Source of the DNA: an uncultured Oscillibacter sp.
GTDB lineage: Bacteria > Bacillota > Clostridia > Oscillospirales > Oscillospiraceae
Direction of reading: 5' to 3'
DNA: 64,000 bases
Assembly: GCA_945868085.1 (NCBI GenBank)
Contig: CAMBKF010000002.1
Span: forward strand, 56,667 to 120,666
A program made the position numbers and the translations under genes. Below the pieces are notes generated by a model. It was given only the letters and a program-made list of their open reading frames with translations, did not search any database and was not told the DNA's origin. Positions 58,312 to 64,000 of this stretch are shown piece by piece; the stretch's first letter is position 1, and every line of letters starts with the position of its first letter.

Positions 58312-59568
58312 TCAGATGGGCTTGGCGCTGTCCACCACAATGGCCCGGGCCCGGGCCAGGCGCAGGTCGTGGGTCAGACGCTCTATGGGCAGGTTCTGCT
58401 TCAGCTGCTCCGGGGTCATGCCGTAGAGGGCGGACATCTGGGTGTATTTCTCCTCCAGCTCCGCATCGGTGAAGCGGATGTCCTCCAGCCGGGCGATCTC
58501 CGTCATGGCCAGCTCAAACTCCACGGAGGCCCGGGCGCTGGCTTCTGCCTGGCGGCGCAGGTCGTCCCGGGTGATGCCGGCCATTTCCAGATAGGCGTCC
58601 ATGGTGGCGCCCTGCTGCATCAGCTGCTGCTCCAGGTCGTGCATGAGTCCGTCCAGCTGGCAGGTGACCATCCGCTCCGGGATCTCCACCTCCATGCCCT
58701 CGATGACCTGCTGCACCAGAGCGTCGGCGTAGGCGTCGGCGGCCTCCTGCTGCTTATTGCGCACGGCCTGCTCCATAATGCTCCGGCGCAGGGCGGAGGC
58801 ATCTTCGAACCCCTGGGCCTTGGCAAATTCGTCACCCATAGTGGGCTTTACCCGGCGGGTGATCTTGTGGACCTTGATGTGGAACACCGCGTCCTTGCCT
58901 GCCAGCTCCGGGGTGTACTGGGTGGGGAAGGTGACGGGGATGTCCCGCTCGTCACCCACAGTCATGCCGGCCACCTGCTCCTCAAACCCGGGGATAAAGT
59001 AGCCGCTGCCCAGCAGCAGGGGATATGCCTCAGCCTTGCCCCCCTCAAAGGGGACGCCGTTTACAAAGCCCTCAAAGTCCAGCACCACCTCGTCGCCCAT
59101 GGAGGCCTTTTCCGGGTGCTCCTCGGTGAGGTGGCTCTGCAGATATTCTTCAATGGCGGCGGTGACGTCGTCATCGGACAGCTTCACCTGGGGCCGGGGG
59201 GCGGAGAGCCCCTTGTACTGGCCCAGCTTCACCTCCGGATACAGGTCGATCAGGGCGGTGAATACATAGCCCTCGGGACCGATGGCCTCCACGCTCAGCT
59301 GCGGGGCGCCGGCCACGCTGATGTCCTCCTGGCGCACGGCCTCCACCAGGGCCACGGGGAAGGTGCTGTTCACCGCGTCCTGATAGAACACGTCCGCCCC
59401 GTGCTTTTCCTCCATCTCCTGCCGGGTGGGCAGGGAGCCGTCCTCTTTTTTAAACAGAGACTTGCTCTGCGCGTAAGCGTCTTCCAGGGCCTTTTCCCAG
59501 GCGTCCTGCTCTACCTGGATGGTCAGCACCACCTGGCGGTTTTCTTTATCCTCTCGTTTCAGCAGCAT
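58312..59568 (-). CDS. tig: Trigger-factor-like chaperone lacking the ribosome-docking signature
   Basis: A 418-residue trigger factor. The N-terminal domain (about 1-115, to PEVKLGQYKGL), the FKBP-type PPIase domain (GDEVVLDFEGFVNG to LLLGSGYFIPGFEEQVAGM) and the long helical C-terminal substrate cradle are all there. The loop that normally carries GFRxGKxP and contacts ribosomal protein L23 reads KSLFKKEDGSLPTRQEMEEK, so the signature is missing. The protein may be a ribosome-independent chaperone or a paralogue of a normal Tig elsewhere. ATG follows GAGGAGG. Confidence 0.88.
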   Translation of the reverse strand: MLLKREDKENRQVVLTIQVEQDAWEKALEDAYAQSKSLFKKEDGSLPTRQEMEEKHGADVFYQDAVNSTFPVALVEAVRQEDISVAGAPQLSVEAIGPEGYVFTALIDLYPEVKLGQYKGLSAPRPQVKLSDDDVTAAIEEYLQSHLTEEHPEKASMGDEVVLDFEGFVNGVPFEGGKAEAYPLLLGSGYFIPGFEEQVAGMTVGDERDIPVTFPTQYTPELAGKDAVFHIKVHKITRRVKPTMGDEFAKAQGFEDASALRRSIMEQAVRNKQQEAADAYADALVQQVIEGMEVEIPERMVTCQLDGLMHDLEQQLMQQGATMDAYLEMAGITRDDLRRQAEASARASVEFELAMTEIARLEDIRFTDAELEEKYTQMSALYGMTPEQLKQNLPIERLTHDLRLARARAIVVDSAKPI

Positions 59569-59602
59569 ACTGCGTCCTCCTCAAAATTTGACATATAGCA
59601 AC

Positions 59603-59632
59603 AGTATAATATAACTTGTACCTGCTGCGCAA
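59603..59632 (-). promoter_or_regulatory. tig promoter
   Basis: TTGCGC (59627-59632), 18-nt spacer, TATACT (59603-59608) on the minus strand. Confidence 0.55.
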
Positions 59633-59703
59633 GGGCCGCGGGCGGAGAAATTGTTAAAAAATAGTGACAATTGCATCTGCCCTATGGCGTCCGGCAGAAA
59701 ATA

Positions 59704-59712
59704 TGGTATAAT
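59704..59712 (+). promoter_or_regulatory. Extended -10 promoter of the PAP2 gene
   Basis: TGGTATAAT with TG motif at 59704-59705 and TATAAT at 59707-59712; no good -35. It lies 38 bp before the PAP2 start. Confidence 0.6.
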
Positions 59713-59750
59713 AGCCAAGATACCCTTGAGGAATGTAACGGAGGATATTC

Positions 59751-60458
59751 ATGCAAAAGATCAAGCAATTCATCAAGACCCATCCCCATATGTGGTGGGG
59801 GCTGTACCTGCCGGTGTACCTGGCCATGTACTTCACTGTGGAGCATGTAGTCACCGACAATTACTGGGCCACCCAGACCGCCATTGACAACTATATCCCT
59901 TTCTGTGAATATTTTGTCATCCCTTATGACAGCTGGAGCATCCTGCTGTTCGTGCTGGGCGTGTTTTTCATTGTGAAGGACCCGGAGAGCTTCCGGCGGT
60001 ACATGTGGTTCATCGCCATTGCTTATACCACCGCCACCATCTTCTGCTTCATCGTGCCCAATGGCCAGGATCTGCGCCCGGCGGTGCTGCCCCGGGAGAA
60101 TCTCTGCACCTGGATCCTGCAGAAGACCTGGGCCGCCGATAACAATGCCAATGTGTTCCCCAGCGTCCATGTGCTGGGTGTGGTGGCGGCCATCTCCGCC
60201 ATGTGGCACTCGCCGAAGCTGAAGCGTGTATGGCAGATCATCGGCACCGTGTGGTTTACCATCATTGCGGCGTCCACGCTGCTGGTGAAGCAGCACGCCT
60301 TCATCGACCTGGTGGCAGGCCTGGTGTGGGGCGGCGTGGTATATGTCATCGTATACGTCATCATCGGCCATAAGAGAGATAAAAAGGGCCTGCGCTGCGG
60401 CGCGGACAGCCCGGAAAGGGAGGCGGACTATGACCATTCCGCAGACACCGGTATTTGA
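59751..60458 (+). CDS. PAP2-superfamily membrane phosphatase
   Basis: A 235-residue membrane protein with about five or six TM helices. Phosphatase motif 2 is FPSVHVLG (Val in place of the usual Gly before His) and motif 3 is KQHAFIDLVAG with the catalytic His and Asp. Motif 1 is weak or absent, as in some membrane PAP2 and inositolphosphotransferase relatives. Likely acts on a lipid phosphate or phosphosphingolipid-like head group. It overlaps the next gene by 29 nt. Confidence 0.85.
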   Translation: MQKIKQFIKTHPHMWWGLYLPVYLAMYFTVEHVVTDNYWATQTAIDNYIPFCEYFVIPYDSWSILLFVLGVFFIVKDPESFRRYMWFIAIAYTTATIFCFIVPNGQDLRPAVLPRENLCTWILQKTWAADNNANVFPSVHVLGVVAAISAMWHSPKLKRVWQIIGTVWFTIIAASTLLVKQHAFIDLVAGLVWGGVVYVIVYVIIGHKRDKKGLRCGADSPEREADYDHSADTGI

Positions 60459-61095
60459 CGGGATCTCGGCGGAGGAGTGCCGGCGCATATACGAGTGCTT
60501 CGGCGTGCAGGAGCGGTGCTTTAAGCCCGAGGAGCTGATCTACGACTTTGATTCCGGCCGCCGCACCATCGGCGTGCTGGCCACAGGATCGGCCATTGTG
60601 GAGCGGGTGGACCAGCGGGGGGACCGTACCATTCTGGAGCATCTGCAGCCCGGGGGCGTGTTCGGAGAGATGCTCATGTTCCGCAACGTGCTGGGCGACA
60701 GTGTGGATGTGACATGCGAAAAGCCCTGCTGCGTGTGGTTTTTTCCGGAGGAAAAGCTGGAGAACCGGTGCGAAAAAAACTGCGGCCATCACAACCGCAT
60801 GATCGAGAATATGTTCCACCTCATCAGCGAAAAGGCGTCGGCCCTGTCCGAGCGGGTGGAGGTGCTCAGCCGCCGCAGCATCCGGGATAAGCTGCTGTGC
60901 TATTTTTCCCTGCAGCAGGCCAAAAACGGCGGCAGCTTCACCCTGCCCTTCTCCCTCAGCGCCCTGGCGGACTACATATCCACCGACCGCAGCGCCATGA
61001 TGCGGGAGCTGAAAAAAATGCGCGACGGCGGCGAGGTACGGATCGAGGGCCGAAAGGTGACGATTCCCGCGGGAGATGTTGCGCGGAACAATTGA
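60430..61095 (+). CDS. Crp/Fnr-family transcriptional regulator
   Basis: A 221-residue Crp/Fnr regulator: cyclic-nucleotide-binding-like beta roll (about residues 20-110, GGVFGEMLMFR) and C-terminal winged helix (ALADYISTDRSAMMRELKKMRDGG). Cysteines cluster at TCEKPCC and NRCEKNCGHH; in a family with FNR-type redox sensors these could hold a cofactor, but the arrangement is not that of E. coli FNR. ATG 60430 follows GGGAGG inside the PAP2 gene. It sits upstream of nfnAB with a promoter between. Confidence 0.9.
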   Translation: MTIPQTPVFDGISAEECRRIYECFGVQERCFKPEELIYDFDSGRRTIGVLATGSAIVERVDQRGDRTILEHLQPGGVFGEMLMFRNVLGDSVDVTCEKPCCVWFFPEEKLENRCEKNCGHHNRMIENMFHLISEKASALSERVEVLSRRSIRDKLLCYFSLQQAKNGGSFTLPFSLSALADYISTDRSAMMRELKKMRDGGEVRIEGRKVTIPAGDVARNN

Positions 61096-61120
61096 CGGGA
61101 CGGAAATTTAATGTTAAAAT
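61092..61120 (+). promoter_or_regulatory. nfnAB promoter
   Basis: TTGACG (61092-61097), 17-nt spacer, TAAAAT (61115-61120), 74 bp upstream of nfnA. Confidence 0.75.
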
Positions 61121-61194
61121 AAGCTTTGGAACAAACTTCCGGCAAGCAAGACAGCATTTTTCCAAAAGAACTCAATGAGGAAGGAAGATAACGT

Positions 61195-62037
61195 ATGTAT
61201 CGCATTGTTACGAAAACAGCCTTGAAGCCGACCGTGATCCTGTACGAGATCGAGGCTCCCATGGTGGCTAAGAAGGCCCAGCCGGGCCAGTTCATCATCC
61301 TGCGCGTGGATGAAAACGGCGAGCGTATCCCCATCACCATCCATGACTATGATCGGGAGAAGGGCACCGTCACCATCATCGTGCAGACCGTGGGCGCCAC
61401 CACGGAAAAGCTCAGCCACAAGGAGCAGGGCGACTGCCTGCACGACTTCGTCGGCCCCCTGGGCAAGCCCACCGAGACCGAGGGCAAGAAGAAGGTCTGC
61501 GTGGTGGGCGGCGGCGTCGGCTGCGCCATCGCGTATCCCGTGCTGAAGAAGTTCCACGACTGCGGTGCCGAGGTCCACGCCGTGGTGGGCTTTAAGAGCA
61601 AGGACGTGGTGATCCTGGAGGATAAGTTCAAGGCCGTTTCCTCCGTCCTGAAGGTCTGCACCGACGACGGCTCCTATGGGCAGAAGGGTCTGGTCACCGA
61701 GGCGCTGAAGGAGCTGCTGGACGCGGGCAACGTGTATGATGAGATCTTCGCCATCGGCCCCATGGTCATGATGAAGTTCGTCTGCAAGACCACCGCGCCC
61801 TACGGCATGCCCACCACCGTGTCCATGAGCCCCATCATGATCGACGGCACCGGCATGTGCGGCGGCTGCCGCCTGACCGTTGGCGGCGAGACCAAGTTCG
61901 CCTGCGTGGACGGCCCCGACTTCGACGGCCAGAAGGTGGACTGGGACCTGGCTGTCAAGCGCAACCAGATGTATCACGACTTCGAAGTACACAAGCACGA
62001 AGAGGTCTGCAACCTCTTTAAGAAGGAGGTAAAGTAA
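61195..62037 (+). CDS. nfnA: NfnA-type ferredoxin:NADP+ oxidoreductase small subunit
   Basis: A 280-residue flavin reductase of the ferredoxin-NADP reductase fold: FAD site PGQFIILRVDENGERIPITI, NAD site VVGGGVGCAIAYPV (about residues 102-115). A C-terminal [2Fe-2S] binding loop DGTGMCGGCRLTVGG with a later Cys in KFACVDGP completes it. With the next gene it forms the NfnAB complex, which couples NADH and reduced ferredoxin to NADP+ reduction by flavin bifurcation. Also annotated as sulfide dehydrogenase or glutamate synthase-linked subunit in databases. Confidence 0.93.
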   Translation: MYRIVTKTALKPTVILYEIEAPMVAKKAQPGQFIILRVDENGERIPITIHDYDREKGTVTIIVQTVGATTEKLSHKEQGDCLHDFVGPLGKPTETEGKKKVCVVGGGVGCAIAYPVLKKFHDCGAEVHAVVGFKSKDVVILEDKFKAVSSVLKVCTDDGSYGQKGLVTEALKELLDAGNVYDEIFAIGPMVMMKFVCKTTAPYGMPTTVSMSPIMIDGTGMCGGCRLTVGGETKFACVDGPDFDGQKVDWDLAVKRNQMYHDFEVHKHEEVCNLFKKEVK

Positions 62038-62038
62038 C

Positions 62039-63430
62039 ATGGCTGTGAATATGCGTCAGGATAAGAATCCTATGCCTTCTCAGGACCCCAACGTCCGCAA
62101 TCATAACTTCCTGGAGGTGGCCCTGGGCTACACCGAGGAGCAGGCTCTGGACGAGGCGGCCCGGTGCCTCAACTGCAAGGCCCACCCCTGCGTTAACGGC
62201 TGCCCCGTGAACGTCCGCATCCCCGAGTTCATTCAGAAGATCGTGGAAAGGGACTATGAGGGCGCCTATCAGGTGATCCATCAGACCAGCTCCCTGCCTG
62301 CCGTGTGCGGCCGTGTCTGCCCCCAGGAGAGCCAGTGCGAGATGCACTGCGTCCGGGGCAAGAAGGGCGAGGCCGTGGGCATCGGCCGTCTGGAGCGCTT
62401 CGTGGCCGACTGGCACAACGCCCACAGCACTGAGGCTCCCGAAAAGCCCCAGTCCAACGGCCATAAGGTGGCGGTGGTGGGTTCCGGCCCTGCCGGCCTC
62501 ACCTGCGCCGGCGACCTGGCCAAGAAGGGCTATGACGTCACCGTGTACGAGGCACTGCACCTGGCCGGCGGCGTGCTGGTGTACGGCATTCCCGAGTTCC
62601 GTCTGCCCAAGACCATCGTGCAGAAGGAAGTGGATGGCCTCAAGGCCATGGGCGTGAAGGTGGAGACCAACATCGTTGTGGGCCGCACCATTACCATCGA
62701 CGAGCTGCTGGAGGAGAACGGCTTCGAGGCCGTGTTCGTGGGCTCCGGCGCGGGCCTGCCCATGTTCATGCACATCCCCGGCGAGAACCTCAAGGGCGTA
62801 TACTCCGCCAATGAGTTCCTCACCCGTATCAATCTGATGAAGGCCTATAAGCCCGACTCCGACACCCCCATCATGGACCTCAAGGGCAAGAAGGTGGCCG
62901 TGGTCGGCGGCGGCAACGTGGCTATGGACGCTGCCCGCTGCTCCAAGCGCCTGGGCGCCGAGGTGTATGTGGTGTACCGCCGCGGTATGGAGGAGCTCCC
63001 CGCCCGTCACGAGGAGGTGGAGCACGCCATCGAGGAGGGCGTCATCTTCAAGACCCTCAATAACCCCGTCCAGATCAATGGCGACGAGCAGGACTGCGTC
63101 AAGTCCATGACCTGCATCGAGATGGAGCTGGGTGAGCCGGATGCCTCCGGCCGCCGCCGTCCCGTGGAGAAGAAGGGCAGCGAGTTCGAGCTTTCCGTGG
63201 ATGCCGTCATCATGTCCCTGGGCACCACCCCCAACCCCCTCATCAAGGCCACTACCAAGGGCCTGGAGGTGAACAAGAAGGGTTGCATCATCGTCAATGA
63301 GGACGGCCTCACCTCCCGTGAGGGCGTGTATGCCGGCGGCGATGCCGTCACCGGCGCTGCCACCGTCATCCTGGCCATGGGCGCCGGCAAGCTGGGCGCC
63401 AAGTCCATCGACGAGTATCTGAGCAAGTAA
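62039..63430 (+). CDS. nfnB: NfnB-type large subunit (GltA-family NADPH oxidoreductase)
   Basis: A 463-residue flavoprotein homologous to glutamate synthase small subunit. N-terminal [4Fe-4S] cysteines occur in CLNCKAHPCVNGCPV and CGRVCPQESQCEMHC (about residues 43-104). FAD motif GSGPAGLTCAGDLAKKGYDV and NADPH motif VGGGNVAMDAARCSKRLGA follow. Pairing with nfnA one base upstream argues for NfnB, since no large glutamate synthase subunit is present. Often annotated gltA or 'NADPH-dependent glutamate synthase'. ATG follows AAGGAGG. Confidence 0.93.
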   Translation: MAVNMRQDKNPMPSQDPNVRNHNFLEVALGYTEEQALDEAARCLNCKAHPCVNGCPVNVRIPEFIQKIVERDYEGAYQVIHQTSSLPAVCGRVCPQESQCEMHCVRGKKGEAVGIGRLERFVADWHNAHSTEAPEKPQSNGHKVAVVGSGPAGLTCAGDLAKKGYDVTVYEALHLAGGVLVYGIPEFRLPKTIVQKEVDGLKAMGVKVETNIVVGRTITIDELLEENGFEAVFVGSGAGLPMFMHIPGENLKGVYSANEFLTRINLMKAYKPDSDTPIMDLKGKKVAVVGGGNVAMDAARCSKRLGAEVYVVYRRGMEELPARHEEVEHAIEEGVIFKTLNNPVQINGDEQDCVKSMTCIEMELGEPDASGRRRPVEKKGSEFELSVDAVIMSLGTTPNPLIKATTKGLEVNKKGCIIVNEDGLTSREGVYAGGDAVTGAATVILAMGAGKLGAKSIDEYLSK

Positions 63431-63444
63431 GCCAATACATAACC

Positions 63445-63476
63445 AAAAGGCGGGAGAGTCACTTCTCCCGCCTTTT
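63445..63476 (+). terminator. nfnAB terminator
   Basis: Stem AAAAGGCGGGAGA with a 6-nt loop, complement and T-run, 14 bp past the stop. Confidence 0.93.
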
Positions 63477-63551
63477 CACACAAAAAAACTGTCACCGGTG
63501 CAGCGATCCGTAATACCCCCGACCAGGTTTGCAGTGCACCTCTCACCCTTT

Positions 63552-63711
63552 TGTAGGGGGGGCGATGCCCACATCGCCCCGCCAGATAACGGACGTACCT
63601 CTTGTAAACTTTCGTAGGGCGGGGTGCCCTCACCCCGCCGCCAATTCCCCACCGCATGTCTTGTAATGTGTCATTGCGAAGCCAGTCTGCAAACTGGCTG
63701 TGGCAATCCGT
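63552..63711 (-). repeat. Composite intergenic repeat, locus 6
   Basis: Reverse-oriented array. Two type-A hairpins, GCGATG/CATCGC (63553-63582) and GTAGGGCGGGGTG/CACCCCGCC (63614-63639), then linker and a type-B element TCATTGCGAAGCCAGT...ACTGGCTGTGGCAATCCG (63671-63710). Followed by an inverted pair GCGCAGACA (63740-63748)/TGTCTGCGC (63777-63785). Otherwise no gene in 63477-63825. Confidence 0.8.
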
Positions 63712-63825
63712 ATGCCCCTCAAAATGCCAATTCCACGCAGCGCAGACAAATTCTGCGACCCGTGCGTTCCCAAAACTGTCTGCGCCGGGTATAGTGGCCT
63801 TACCGAAACGAAAGGAGAATTTCAT

Positions 63826-63963
63826 ATGGACGCAATGAAGATCGGCGATTTTCTCTCGGCTCTGCGCAAGGCCCGGGGCTATACCCAGTAGGCGGTGGCG
63901 GAAAGGCGGAACCTGTCCAATAAGACCATCAGCAAGTGGGAGAGCGGGGGTTCACTTAGATAA
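63826..63963 (+). pseudogene. Broken XRE-family helix-turn-helix regulator
   Basis: Starts normally with AAAGGAG and ATG 63826 (MDAMKIGDFLSALRKARGYTQ) but meets TAG at 63889-63891. The frame continues with AVAERRNLSNKTISKWESGG, the rest of a typical XRE DNA-binding domain, then changes abruptly at about 63950 to unrelated AT-rich sequence and a TAA. Intact relatives continue for a hundred or more residues. So there are two lesions: a nonsense codon, probably from Gln or Glu, and loss of the 3' part by insertion or recombination. Confidence 0.8.
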
Positions 63964-64000
63964 AGATACCACATCAATAATCCCACGCTGACTTTTGCTC
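63950..64000. mobile_element. Possible end of an inserted element at the window edge
   Basis: Sequence shifts from GC-rich XRE coding DNA to AT-rich sequence beginning GGTTCACTTAGATAAAGATA. The break inside a conserved domain suggests the terminal inverted repeat of an insertion sequence. Only 50 bp are visible, so this is tentative. Confidence 0.35.

Noticed and set aside
62039-63430. Glutamate synthase small subunit
   Set aside because: No large glutamate synthase subunit is present and the immediate upstream partner is an NfnA-type flavin reductase, so the NfnB reading is preferred.

Overview
The window looks like chromosomal DNA of an obligately anaerobic, high-GC member of the Clostridia, most likely Oscillospiraceae (Flavonifractor, Lawsonibacter, Oscillibacter or Dysosmobacter type). 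This is judged from gene content and style, not from a database search. Pointers are a K+-type membrane pyrophosphatase, an NfnAB-type electron-bifurcating pair, T-box control of thrS, DegV, BMP-type nucleoside ABC transport, strong Shine-Dalgarno sites, intrinsic terminators and canonical TTGACA/TATAAT promoters. No rRNA, tRNA, CRISPR array or complete insertion sequence was seen.

Layout. 1-2.1 kb: hppA pyrophosphatase. 2.6-11.9 kb: a sugar or polyol uptake and catabolism island. A six-gene minus-strand operon (binding lipoprotein, ATPase, permease, esterase, zinc dehydrogenase, FGGY kinase) is transcribed away from a ROK repressor and a short-chain dehydrogenase. 12-16.6 kb: a four-gene BMP-type nucleoside ABC operon. 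16.9-19.6 kb: a MoxR ATPase with a VWA partner. 19.7-32.6 kb: single genes and small operons, including a cstA interrupted by an in-frame TAG, an SOD-like protein, DUF1836, DegV, an NSS transporter, phosphoglucomutase, and murA-walJ-rlmH. 32.9-35.6 kb: a metal-efflux locus (ArsR sensor, free-standing HMA protein, P1B ATPase). 35.9-45.3 kb: a housekeeping run smc, ftsY, rph, rdgB, yhbY, nadD-yqeK fusion, rsfS, ROK-like protein. 45.4-50 kb: mscS, a transporter-phosphatase fusion, and thrS behind a T-box. 50.3-56.2 kb: uracil permease, biotin genes bioY and birA, a split chromate transporter, ydcF and udk. 56.4-63.4 kb: Ig-like membrane protein, YlmH, DUF896, trigger factor, PAP2, Crp/Fnr and nfnAB. 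The right edge is a broken XRE regulator.

The most notable observations are these. (1) The uracil permease has a short leader ORF with a strong Shine-Dalgarno site. It ends in a U-rich stretch and its stop codon lies inside the 5' arm of an intrinsic terminator, the architecture of enterobacterial pyrBI attenuation. (2) A composite dispersed repeat occupies six intergenic loci: GC-rich hairpins with freely varying but self-complementary cores, joined by a conserved linker and often next to a second hairpin. (3) None of 57 intact genes ends in TAG, while two genes are cut by in-frame TAG at positions where Gln is plausible. (4) There is an EamA transporter-HAD phosphatase fusion, a trigger factor lacking its ribosome-docking motif, and a ThrRS lacking the TGS domain.
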